DNA from: Bog-950 sp964631835
GTDB lineage: Bacteria; Bacteroidota; Bacteroidia; Chitinophagales; LD1
DNA length: 64,000 bases
NCBI GenBank assembly: GCA_964631835.1
Contig: CAZWAD010000006.1
Location: 62,001 to 126,000, forward strand
Direction of reading: 5' to 3'
Numbering within the stretch: position 1 is the stretch's first letter; the number at the start of each line of letters is the position of its first letter. This document shows, piece after piece, positions 9,446-16,828 of the stretch. The notes under the pieces were generated by a model. It saw only the letters and a program-made list of their open reading frames with translations. It made no database searches and was not told the DNA's origin. The position numbers and the translations under genes were made by a program.

Positions 9446-10261
9446 ATGGCTTCAGCACAAGTCAAAAACTCGTTTAATAGTATTGGAGAAATTGATGCTT
9501 CATTTATTCCTTCCTCACTGGAGTTACGTCTTTCCGTTTCCGATCAAGCAATACGGTACTTTGTTTTGTCGCAAATCCACCATCAGTTGATTTGTTTTGG
9601 CGATTATACCTTACACCACATTTTACATGTCGATGAATTAACCACCCAACTGAAAAAAATTTATGAAAAAGATGAAATATTACAGCTCGCATATGGCAAA
9701 GTAATTATTGGTTTCGATGGAAAATATTCTTTGGTTCCCGTTGAATTTTCAGATGCTATTTCATCGGGTGGGGAAATGTCGCAAATTGTCAATGAAACAA
9801 AAATTGTTTTTGAAACTACTCCGGGACTGCTTATTTGTTTAAAGAAACTTTTTCCGGATGGAGTTTTTTCCCATTTGAGTTCTACGTACCTTAAATCGCT
9901 TCCGGAGTTTTTAGATGATTCAAAACAAAAGCTGTTTGTTTGTGTGGGTAAAAGCTATTTTGACGTGATACTTTTTGATACTGATAAAAAGCTTCATCTT
10001 ATGAATCGCTATGAATACATGACAGCTGCTGACTTTATCTACTTTACATTATTATGCTGCGATGAAATGAAAATAGACCGGGAGACTGTTGAACTGATAT
10101 TGCTTGGGGAAATAGATATACAATCAAAGATTTATGACATGTGTCACCGGTACTTCCGCGTTATCAGTTTTATTCAAAAACCGACCGGAGTACATTTCGC
10201 AAAAGCATTTGAAAGGTACCCAAAACATCTTCATTTTAACCTCTATAACCTGAAGGTATGA
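9446..10261 (+). CDS. DUF3822-like conserved Bacteroidota protein
   Basis: A 271-residue cytoplasmic protein without signal peptide or TM segments. I assign it to the DUF3822 family mainly from its position directly before rsmD and coaD and from its alternating beta-strand layout. The second half (CVGKSYFDVILFDTDKKLHL, then EYMTAADFIYF and a LILLGEID strand) looks like half of an actin/PilM-type ATPase fold; that is inference and no ATP-binding residues are certain. The ATG chosen gives MASAQVKNS. The frame is open further upstream but would overlap the divergent promoter region. It overlaps rsmD by 4 bases (ATGA), so the three genes DUF3822-rsmD-coaD form a coupled operon. The role is unknown. 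Confidence 0.75.
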   Translation: MASAQVKNSFNSIGEIDASFIPSSLELRLSVSDQAIRYFVLSQIHHQLICFGDYTLHHILHVDELTTQLKKIYEKDEILQLAYGKVIIGFDGKYSLVPVEFSDAISSGGEMSQIVNETKIVFETTPGLLICLKKLFPDGVFSHLSSTYLKSLPEFLDDSKQKLFVCVGKSYFDVILFDTDKKLHLMNRYEYMTAADFIYFTLLCCDEMKIDRETVELILLGEIDIQSKIYDMCHRYFRVISFIQKPTGVHFAKAFERYPKHLHFNLYNLKV

Positions 10262-10812
10262 GGATAATCGGTGGCGCGTTAAAAGGCATACGTTTTGAGC
10301 CGCCTAAAAATATTCCCACACGCCCAACTACAGATTTTGCAAAGGAAGGTTTGTTTAACATCATCAGCAATAATTTCAATCTGGAGAACACCAAAGTTCT
10401 CGACCTTTTCGGAGGAACGGGAAGTATTTCCTACGAGTTTGCTTCACGGGGCTGTAAGAATGTTATAACAGTAGAAATTTTCCCCCGATGCGTGGATTTT
10501 ATTAAGAAGACCGTCAAACACCATCAATTAAATGCAATAACTGTTTTTAAGACGGACGTTTTTAATTTTATGCAAAACTGTAATAATAAGTTCAATCTTA
10601 TCTTTGCAGGGCCGCCTTACCCGTTACCCAACCTTGCCAACATTCCAGATTTAATTTTCAAATATCAATTGCTTGAAGGAGCCGGGTGGTTTATTCTTGA
10701 GCACAACCCGAATCATAACTTCGAGAACCATCCTCATTTTTTTAGGAGTAAGAATTACGGAACCACTATATTCTCTATTTTTGCGAACGAAACTCAATCA
10801 AACCATGAGTAA
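10258..10812 (+). CDS. rsmD: 16S rRNA (guanine966-N2)-methyltransferase RsmD
   Basis: A 184-residue Rossmann methyltransferase that methylates G966 of 16S rRNA using S-adenosylmethionine. The N-terminal MRIIGGALKG and the TRPTTDFAKEGLFN segment are diagnostic for RsmD. Motif I is VLDLFGGTGS (47-56). The catalytic motif IV, normally DPPY or NPPY, reads GPPY here (118-121), so the acidic or amide residue that contacts the target base amine is absent. The change is discussed as a finding. The gene starts in a 4-base overlap with the DUF3822-like gene and overlaps coaD by 8 bases. Confidence 0.88.
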   Translation: MRIIGGALKGIRFEPPKNIPTRPTTDFAKEGLFNIISNNFNLENTKVLDLFGGTGSISYEFASRGCKNVITVEIFPRCVDFIKKTVKHHQLNAITVFKTDVFNFMQNCNNKFNLIFAGPPYPLPNLANIPDLIFKYQLLEGAGWFILEHNPNHNFENHPHFFRSKNYGTTIFSIFANETQSNHE

Positions 10813-11272
10813 GAAAATCGCTGTTTTCCCCGGCTCTTTTGACCCTATCACTACAGGTCATGCGGATGTTGTTCACCGTGCAATGCCTTTGTTTGATGAG
10901 ATAATTATTGCCATCGGGACTAATTCCCAAAAGGCGAGTTTATTCCCGTTGCAGAAAAGAATAAAATGGATTGAAACCGTGTTTAAAGGAATTGAGAAAA
11001 TTAAAGTAGAAAGTTACGAAGGACTAACTGTGCACTTCTGTGAGAAGAAAAAAGCTAATTATTTGTTAAGGGGCATTCGCAGTTCAGCAGACTTTGAATA
11101 TGAAAAAACTATTGCTCACCTGAACCACGATATGTTCCCCCAGTTGGAAACCATTTTTATTCTCGCGCGGCCTGAACTCTCTTCCATTTCATCCACCATT
11201 GTTCGCGAGATTATACGAGGCAAAGGCAAAGTATCGAAATTTGTTCCTGGAGAAATTGCCAAAGACTTTTAG
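10805..11272 (+). CDS. coaD: Phosphopantetheine adenylyltransferase CoaD
   Basis: A 155-residue nucleotidyltransferase that makes dephospho-CoA from 4'-phosphopantetheine and ATP, the penultimate step of coenzyme A synthesis. FPGSFDPITTGH at the N-terminus holds the T/HxGH-type ATP site (His19). LLRGIRSSADFEYE and ISSTIVRE are the conserved substrate and second ATP-binding segments. The open frame extends upstream inside rsmD, but family length and the GSFDP position select this ATG, which overlaps the rsmD stop by 8 bases. Confidence 0.95.
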   Translation: MSKKIAVFPGSFDPITTGHADVVHRAMPLFDEIIIAIGTNSQKASLFPLQKRIKWIETVFKGIEKIKVESYEGLTVHFCEKKKANYLLRGIRSSADFEYEKTIAHLNHDMFPQLETIFILARPELSSISSTIVREIIRGKGKVSKFVPGEIAKDF

Positions 11273-11278
11273 TTAAAA

Positions 11279-12106
11279 ATGTTTTTTTGCAGAGTACTTG
11301 TTTCTTTACTTTTTCTTTTAAGCCTTGTCAGCCTTTGTTCTCAAGACCTTGATTCATTAAAGGCAACTGATTCGATAAAAACGGAAGTATTTAGTGATTT
11401 ATCTTCTGCTAAAGACACTTCAGACAGACTAATCAGCAGGGCACAGATTCTTCTTTTAAAAAAAGGTGCGATTGTTGTTCGCTTAAAAACTAATGAACGC
11501 TCTTTGGAGCAATACAGAAAAGCAGGCAAGAACGAAATTGCCGATAGAATTGAATCCGAGAACTTGAACCGGAACAAATTGATTATGACAGCATTCAAGA
11601 GTCATTTCCGATTTTGCAAAGTATATTTCATCTACGCTAAGAACACGAAGCAATTTCTTGAAGGAAAACCCGGTGTCTTCTTAAACGACAACCTTCAGGT
11701 TGATACCAGTATTCGTCCAAAGGAAAAATTTGTGTTGCTGGCTGAGTATGGAACTGTGATGTCGAATGTAGTTCAGGATGAATATCATTTTAAAGAGTTG
11801 AATAAAACTTCCGAATCAAACCAGCCGGCTGCGTCCTCAGCCATCTTTTTAAGCGACCTTACTTTGACTCAGTTAAAAGAGCCATTTCCGTTTTTTGTGG
11901 TTGTTTACTTGGATAAATATAGTAAGGGGATAGAACGATGGAGTAACTCATTGGAAAGATACTATCAGAAAGTAATAAACAAGAAGGATAATTTTCTCTC
12001 CGAATTTGCCCTTAAGCTAATGTCTTTCCCTCATTATACTATGCCTTATAACCCGTACCCGGATCCGAATTTTTACAGGCCGGTTGTTCCTCTTTTCAAC
12101 AGGTAG
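11279..12106 (+). CDS. Secreted hypothetical protein
   Basis: A 275-residue protein beginning with a clear signal peptide (hydrophobic stretch in residues 4-20, then CSQD). The mature part is mixed alpha/beta with a basic helix around 60-95 (RAQILLLKKGAIVVRLKTNE) and a Pro/Tyr-rich C-terminal end (YNPYPDPNFYRPV). No catalytic motif or sorting tail is visible. It is probably periplasmic. It lies 6 bases after coaD and 2 bases before lipB, so it is part of the same transcript. I do not recognise a named family. Position alone does not show a link to lipoylation. Confidence 0.75.
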   Translation: MFFCRVLVSLLFLLSLVSLCSQDLDSLKATDSIKTEVFSDLSSAKDTSDRLISRAQILLLKKGAIVVRLKTNERSLEQYRKAGKNEIADRIESENLNRNKLIMTAFKSHFRFCKVYFIYAKNTKQFLEGKPGVFLNDNLQVDTSIRPKEKFVLLAEYGTVMSNVVQDEYHFKELNKTSESNQPAASSAIFLSDLTLTQLKEPFPFFVVVYLDKYSKGIERWSNSLERYYQKVINKKDNFLSEFALKLMSFPHYTMPYNPYPDPNFYRPVVPLFNR

Positions 12107-12108
12107 TA

Positions 12109-12774
12109 ATGATTACTTTAAAGATCCTCGACATCGGCTTAAAAAAATATTCCGAAGTTCTTCACCTTCAGCAAGTACTCTTCATCAAAAATGTCGAAGC
12201 AAAAATCAAAGGGAATCGTACGGAGAACTACCTTCTGCTCTGCGAACATGAACCGGTATATACTCTTGGTAAAAGCGGCAAGCCTGAAAATATTCTGATT
12301 GACCACACAGAAAGTACCGCTGAATTCTATCACATTGATAGGGGAGGAGATGTCACTTTCCATGGCCCCGGGCAGTTAGTGGTTTATCCCATTCTTGACT
12401 TAGATACTCTGAAGATGAATGTAGCTAGATACATTTTCAATCTGGAAGAAACCGTTATTGAAGTACTGAAGAATTACAACTTAACAGCTGAAAGAGTTTC
12501 CGGTGCTGCAGGTGTTTGGCTTGGTAATAGAAAGATAGCTGCCATCGGTGCAAAAGTTTCCCGCCACATTACCATGCACGGCTTAGCCGTTAACCTAAAT
12601 ACAGACCTTTCCAATTTCAGCAAAATACTCGCTTGCGGTTTAGAGGGAAAGGGAACAACTTCCCTGCAAAAGGAATTGGGAAAGGAAGTTAGTATGGAAG
12701 ACTTTAAGAAAATTTTTATAGAAACGTTCGGCTCCGTATTTTCCGTAAACTGTCAACAGGCAACTGTCAACTGA
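12109..12774 (+). CDS. lipB: Octanoyltransferase LipB
   Basis: A 221-residue enzyme that transfers octanoyl from acyl carrier protein to lipoyl domains, the first step of lipoate synthesis. The signature GGDVTFHGPGQLVVYP includes His85. The catalytic pair is Lys149 (AIGAKVSR) and Cys176 (ILACGLEGKG), as expected for the acyl-enzyme mechanism. Length is normal. It ends in a 22-base tail-to-tail overlap with lipA on the other strand, so the two lipoate genes are convergent rather than in one operon. Confidence 0.95.
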   Translation: MITLKILDIGLKKYSEVLHLQQVLFIKNVEAKIKGNRTENYLLLCEHEPVYTLGKSGKPENILIDHTESTAEFYHIDRGGDVTFHGPGQLVVYPILDLDTLKMNVARYIFNLEETVIEVLKNYNLTAERVSGAAGVWLGNRKIAAIGAKVSRHITMHGLAVNLNTDLSNFSKILACGLEGKGTTSLQKELGKEVSMEDFKKIFIETFGSVFSVNCQQATVN

Positions 12775-13652
12775 AATACGTGCTTCTCTGCATGATAGCT
12801 GCTCCTCACCATCGGTCCGCTTTCCACATACCGGAAACCTTTGGAAAGCGCAACCTGCTTGTAGTAATTAAATTCTTCAGGAGTAACATAACGCGCTACC
12901 GGTAAATGCTTTCGGGTGGGCTGTAAGTATTGCCCAAGCGTGAGAATATCCACTTTAGCTTTCCGTAAATCATCCATCGCTTCAAAGATTTCCTCTTGTG
13001 ATTCGCCTAAGCCGAGCATCAACCCGCTTTTGGTTCTTTCAATGCCGCTTTCTTTCAGCCTCAAAAGTACTTCCAGGCTGCGTCCGTATTTTGCTTGAAC
13101 CCGCACTTCGCGGGTAAGCCGCTTAACTGTTTCAAGGTTATGTGAAACCACTTCCGGTTTTACATCAATAATACGCTGAATATTCTCTGCACTTCCTTTA
13201 AAGTCCGGAATCAATGTTTCAAGAGTTACACCGGGGTTAACTTTTCTGATAGCCCGGATTGTTGCCGCCCAAATCTTCGAGCCCCCATCAATCAAATCAT
13301 CGCGGTCAACAGAGGTAATTACAACATGCTTCAAACTCATTTGTTTTACCGAGTTGGCTACACGAAGCGGTTCGGTAATATCTACAGCTTGCGGATTACC
13401 GGTTTCTACACTGCAAAACATACACGAACGGGTACAGGTGTTTCCCAAAATCATCAGGGTTGCTGTTCCTGCTCCCCAGCATTCAGTTTGATTGGGGCAT
13501 TTGCCGCTTTCGCAAATGGTATGCAGCTTGTGTTGTTGTACATTCTGCCTCACCTCGCTGAACTCTTTTCCCGAGGGCAGCTTTATTTTCAGCCACTCCG
13601 GTTTCGATATTTTATTTTTTAACGGTGCAACCTCTCTCATTGCCGCGAACAT
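12753..13652 (-). CDS. lipA: Lipoyl synthase LipA (radical SAM)
   Basis: A 299-residue radical-SAM enzyme that inserts two sulfur atoms into octanoylated lipoyl domains. The auxiliary 4Fe-4S cluster cysteines are Cys47, Cys52 and Cys58 (CESGKCPNQTEC), and the radical-SAM CxxxCxxC is Cys73/77/80. The C-terminal RSSYHAE motif that ligates the auxiliary cluster is present. An alternative ATG four codons downstream (MREVAPLK) is equally plausible. The last 22 bases overlap the end of lipB on the opposite strand. Confidence 0.95.
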   Translation of the reverse strand: MFAAMREVAPLKNKISKPEWLKIKLPSGKEFSEVRQNVQQHKLHTICESGKCPNQTECWGAGTATLMILGNTCTRSCMFCSVETGNPQAVDITEPLRVANSVKQMSLKHVVITSVDRDDLIDGGSKIWAATIRAIRKVNPGVTLETLIPDFKGSAENIQRIIDVKPEVVSHNLETVKRLTREVRVQAKYGRSLEVLLRLKESGIERTKSGLMLGLGESQEEIFEAMDDLRKAKVDILTLGQYLQPTRKHLPVARYVTPEEFNYYKQVALSKGFRYVESGPMVRSSYHAEKHVFQLTVAC

Positions 13653-13803
13653 ACTGAAAACCGCTCATTCCAAATTCTTCCAAAAAATACACAACGCACA
13701 TTTTGTAACCCTTAAATGCGCAGATTGTTTATTGTTAATCATCATCGGCTGATACAACCTTGCTCACAAGCGCCCGTAAAGTGTTTTGGATATAAGCCGC
13801 ACT

Positions 13804-14295
13804 ATGGAGCAGAAAGGTATTCGTACAAACACAGTAAATGCAGTTGAGGTAAAACCCGTAATTCAACCCGGCACTGAAACAGTAAGCCAACCCCTTACTT
13901 ACATTGTTGAGGACGACAAAGCCAATAACTTCCTGTGTAAAATGACTTTGGAAGAAGCCGGTGTTACCAACACACGCTCTTTTCTTCGTGCTGAACTTGC
14001 GTTGAATGATTTAAAGCTAATGCAGGAACGGAAAGAAGTTTTCCCCTCTCTGATTCTTCTCGATATCAACATGCCCGCTATGGACGGCTGGAGTTTTCTT
14101 AACGAATACAGGCAGTTTCCTGATGAAGTAAAATCCGGAACATCCGTATTCCTTTTTTCCTCTTCCGACCACCCGCGCGATTTGGAAAAAGCAAAAGACT
14201 ATCCCGAGGTTTTAGACTTTTTAGCCAAGCCGCTTTCCGAAGAAGTTGCAAACGCACTGAAAGAAAAATACATTCGCTTCTCAATCCCCGCTTAA
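13804..14295 (+). CDS. Stand-alone response-regulator receiver protein
   Basis: A 163-residue single receiver-domain protein with no output domain. After a 28-residue N-terminal leader, the acidic pocket is EDD (36-38), the phospho-acceptor is Asp87 in LLDINMPAMDGW, and the conserved Lys is in FLAKPLS. Such CheY-like proteins signal by protein contact. A TTG six codons upstream is in frame, but the ATG is preferred. No histidine kinase is adjacent. The next gene, a SCO1-type lipoprotein, starts 15 bases later and may be co-transcribed. Confidence 0.88.
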   Translation: MEQKGIRTNTVNAVEVKPVIQPGTETVSQPLTYIVEDDKANNFLCKMTLEEAGVTNTRSFLRAELALNDLKLMQERKEVFPSLILLDINMPAMDGWSFLNEYRQFPDEVKSGTSVFLFSSSDHPRDLEKAKDYPEVLDFLAKPLSEEVANALKEKYIRFSIPA

Positions 14296-14310
14296 GGGAT
14301 TCAGAAGATT

Positions 14311-14922
14311 ATGAATGTAAAACCACCTCTCCTTTTTCTTTTTCTATTTCTCCTTTTTAGCTGTAATAACAACCCCAAACTTCCCGTTTACGGCAGTAAG
14401 ATTGCTGTAAACGGAAAGGATAGCATGGATTACACCCTTCCCGACTTTGTTTTTGTTGACCAGGACGGAAATACGATAACCCTTGCCTCAGTTCAAAATA
14501 AAGTTCATGTGGCGGAGTTTTTCTTTACCTCATGCCCCAGCATTTGCCCCAAAATGCAAAAAGAAATGCTGCGCGTTTACGAAAAATACAAAACCACTGA
14601 CGATGTTGCCATTCTCGCTTATTCTATTGACCCTGTGCGCGATTCTATTGCCAAATTGCGTTCCTATGCCAGCAAGCTCGGAGTTGAAAACAGCAGCAAA
14701 TGGCATTTCCTGACCGGTGATAAAGACTCGGTTTATTCCATAGCCCATGGCTACCTTGTCAGCGCTGCCGAAGACCCCGATGCTCCCGGTGGGCACATAC
14801 ACAGCGGCAACTTTATTCTGGTTGATAAGCACCAGCGTATTCGCGGGTATTATGACGGAACCACCGAAGAAAGTGTGCAGAAGCTGATGAGCGATATGGA
14901 TGCTTTGCTTAATGAACAGTAA
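14311..14922 (+). CDS. SCO1/SenC family copper-chaperone lipoprotein
   Basis: A 203-residue thioredoxin-fold lipoprotein of the SCO1 family, which helps deliver copper to the CuA site of cytochrome c oxidase. A lipoprotein signal ends at Cys18 (LFSC). The copper-binding CPSIC motif gives Cys75 and Cys79, and the third ligand is a histidine in GGHIHSGNF (His164 by family position). It is probably anchored in the inner membrane facing the periplasm. No oxidase genes are nearby. The stop codon lies only 10 bases before the boundary of the integron-like cassette, so the cassette is inserted directly behind this gene. Confidence 0.92.
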   Translation: MNVKPPLLFLFLFLLFSCNNNPKLPVYGSKIAVNGKDSMDYTLPDFVFVDQDGNTITLASVQNKVHVAEFFFTSCPSICPKMQKEMLRVYEKYKTTDDVAILAYSIDPVRDSIAKLRSYASKLGVENSSKWHFLTGDKDSVYSIAHGYLVSAAEDPDAPGGHIHSGNFILVDKHQRIRGYYDGTTEESVQKLMSDMDALLNEQ

Positions 14923-14931
14923 GTAAGATAA

Positions 14932-15059
14932 CGTTTTACGGATTGCCGAAGGCGGGGCTTTCGGAGCACCAACCTGTCAAGCTACTACTACTGTTTATTA
15001 ATTGCTTCAATGTTCATATTCGCACGTCCGCCCCGCTTTTGGCAAGGTGCTGTTATAAG
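14932..15059 (-). repeat. attC-like recombination site of the cassette
   Basis: An imperfect palindrome of about 128 bases directly after the cassette gene. The outer arms are ATAAC and GTTAT. The inner arms are TTGCCGAAGGCGGGGC (about 14943-14958) and its near-complement around 15030-15045, differing only at two purine positions. The loop contains CTACTACTACTGTTTATTAA. The gene's stop codon lies inside the GTTATAAG core, as is common for cassette attC sites. Folding on one strand would leave the unpaired bases that integron integrases need; this is inference. Confidence 0.65.
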
Positions 15060-16024
15060 CCGTTTTTCTTTCTGCATTCGTCCACTAACGCGTTTGTCAA
15101 TGAGTCAAACCGTTGTTGAAATTTGAATTCTTCTCTGTTGTCTCTTGCGGTAGTGTCTTTATTAAAAACTGTAAAGTCTGTAAAATGAATTGCTAAAGGA
15201 GATTCACTTGATGAACCTCCGTCCGGCATTGCTCCACCCATACTACCTGAACCGCTTAATAAAACTCCAGGAGATTTTGTTGTCCGTTGCTTGTAGTCCC
15301 AAAGCATATTTATTTTTTGTCGCTTTCCGTTCTTGTCAACTAAATAATATTCGTGGTCAATTGCCCCTGCCTCAAAATCTGGTTGAATGATTAGAATTCC
15401 ATTGGCAGGAATTTGCAAAACTCGTCTGCCGTTTTCAATGGCCGGATTGATGCCACACTTCTCACCATAAATAATTCTGAACTCTCCTTCAAAGTCATTT
15501 GGTATTAGATAAGTTTCTTTTTCCGGTCGTGTCAAATAGGAAATTGCAAAAGAAAATAAATACATACCGATAACTACAACAATTAATGTCAGCGGAAACG
15601 AAAGCAGTCCGAGTATAACCTTTGAAACTTTTGGCTTGTCAGCCTGTTTTGGTAAACGCCAGTCAAGAAATAGAAGTTGAAGAATTGAACCGCCAATCCA
15701 TAAATAAAGAATTGGTATACTAAAAGCACCAATCCAGGGTCCTAAAACTAAAGCCACACAATATGCCCAACCGAATGAAAGCAGGCCAGCAGTTAGAATG
15801 ATAAAAAGCAGTCGCAACAAAAAAGAATTTGTCCGAAATAGATTTAAGATTGTCTTGCCAGTTACGCCAAGTCCAACGGCAAGTGGAACAGTCCAAAAAA
15901 CAAAAGCGTAAGTGTCGCCTTTGCCAAACCAATCTTGTCGATATAACACAATTGTCACAGCAACCAAACAAGTCATAATGTTGATAAGTCCGCTTAGAAG
16001 ATTTATGATAAATGGTCTGTTCAC
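15053..16024 (-). CDS. Cassette-borne membrane protein of unknown function
   Basis: A 323-residue protein with a GTG start. About five hydrophobic helices lie in residues 5-160. A soluble domain follows, with alternating strands in 165-235 (LIPNDFEGEFRIIYGEK, then RVLQIPANGILIIQPDF), a Gly/Ser-rich linker near 262-280 (GSGSMGGAMPDGGSSS), and a charged C-terminus. The soluble part resembles DUF6843-type sequences, from memory and with low certainty. The upstream leader is only about 25 bases from the cassette edge, so expression probably depends on an outside promoter or a very short one. The function is unknown. Confidence 0.75.
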   Translation of the reverse strand: MNRPFIINLLSGLINIMTCLVAVTIVLYRQDWFGKGDTYAFVFWTVPLAVGLGVTGKTILNLFRTNSFLLRLLFIILTAGLLSFGWAYCVALVLGPWIGAFSIPILYLWIGGSILQLLFLDWRLPKQADKPKVSKVILGLLSFPLTLIVVVIGMYLFSFAISYLTRPEKETYLIPNDFEGEFRIIYGEKCGINPAIENGRRVLQIPANGILIIQPDFEAGAIDHEYYLVDKNGKRQKINMLWDYKQRTTKSPGVLLSGSGSMGGAMPDGGSSSESPLAIHFTDFTVFNKDTTARDNREEFKFQQRFDSLTNALVDECRKKNGL

Positions 16025-16049
16025 TGTCGTCTTTTAAAATGGCTTATAA

Positions 16050-16480
16050 CTTCCTTATACCGGAAGTTTTTTCGTCAAAAACTTCCTCCTATTTACACCT
16101 TTACGAATATAGAAGGAAGTTTTCTGTTCCGCCTATTTCCCGCTAAGTTTTATGCCTGTGTATAAGACTTCCGAAGTTTTCGAAAACTTCGGAAGTCTCG
16201 CAAATACCTAGCACATGAGACTCTATCGGGACATAATCGCATCGTTCTCCATACTTCCAAAGGAGAGACGATGCGGGGACTAATAGAGGTTGCCTGCCTT
16301 GTGTATAAGGGTAAGCAAAGAAGCCGCCATGCATACCCTCCAGAAACCAAAAGGCTGTGTCCACCGCTGCGGTGGCAATAAGCAGTGCGGCAATCAGTTT
16401 GAGCAAATCGCCAGGGAACCTGACTATTTGACCGGAGGCGCTCATAAATACCCCGATTTAACAGAAAAGATCTTACCTGA
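16050..16480. other. Non-coding region with several hairpins between cassette and minisatellite
   Basis: I see no convincing gene here. The region holds a hairpin of GGAAGTTTTT arms (about 16063-16087), a perfect 32-base palindrome (16166-16197), and a third hairpin with GCATCGT...ACGATGC arms (about 16238-16273). A weak open frame of about 100 codons on the minus strand covers these structures and has no recognisable domain. The repeated GGAAGTTTTC-like arms suggest related structural elements. Confidence 0.5.
16166..16197. repeat. Perfect 32-bp palindrome
   Basis: Two 16-base arms (GACTTCCGAAGTTTTC and its exact complement) meet without a loop. It can extrude as a cruciform or act as a dimeric protein site. 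It lacks the T-run expected of a simple terminator. The arm contains the same GAAGTTTT word seen in the hairpin about 100 bases to its left. Confidence 0.9.
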
Positions 16481-16774
16481 GCCTAACCTTGGGGCTCCGG
16501 AAGCTAACCTTGAAGCTCCGGTCTGCCACCTTGTCAGCCCGAAGCCTAACCTTGGGGCTCCGGTTTGCGCCCTTGAAGCGCCAGACCTTAACCTTGAAGC
16601 ACCGACCTTAACCCTTGAAGCGCCAGACCCTAACCTTGAAGCTCCGGTCTAAACCCTTGGAGCGCCAGACCCTAATCTTGAAGCACTGGCCTGAACCTTT
16701 GGAGCGCCAGACCCTAACCTTGAAACTCCGGCATCAAACCCTGAAGCGCCAGCCTGAACCTTTGGAGCACCGGA
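16481..16774. repeat. Degenerate 21-bp tandem repeat, 14 units
   Basis: Fourteen units of 21 bases with core TTGAAGCGCCAGACCCTAA. Units ending GCGCCAGA alternate with units ending GCTCCGGT over much of the array, giving a 42-base higher-order period. Because 21 is a multiple of three and the unit lacks stops, spurious reading frames run through it. The array lies just downstream of the T9SS nuclease gene on the other strand. It shares the GAAGCnnC(A/G)G core with a second array near 59.6 kb. Confidence 0.9.
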
Positions 16775-16828
16775 GGTTAACATTTCCCCCGCATAACCTG
16801 AATCGGTCTTCAACCGGCAACTGTTAGC

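Larger units (their letters stand above)
14932..16049 (-). mobile_element. Integron-like gene cassette (single ORF plus attC-like site)
   Basis: Read on the minus strand, the segment starts at a GTTATAAGCC core, carries one gene, and ends with a structured site closed by AACGTTATC. The GTTAT core at both boundaries, with a gene followed by a recombination site, is the organisation of an integron gene cassette. The ends have no transposon-type inverted repeats and no transposase is present. No integrase gene or second cassette lies in this window, so this would be a lone or captured cassette. The boundaries given are the inferred G/TT crossover points. Confidence 0.65.

Noticed and set aside
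10673..10804. N-terminal extension of CoaD
   Set aside because: The frame is open inside rsmD, but the CoaD family starts a few residues before GSFDP.
14932..16049. Insertion sequence or transposon
   Set aside because: There is no transposase and no terminal inverted repeats of the IS type. The ends fit cassette cores instead.
16143..16445. 100-codon minus-strand frame with a hydrophobic stretch
   Set aside because: It covers three hairpins, including a perfect palindrome. It has no recognisable domain and no promoter.
16290..16652. Plus-strand frame with NLEAP-like heptads
   Set aside because: It is produced by the 21-bp minisatellite.
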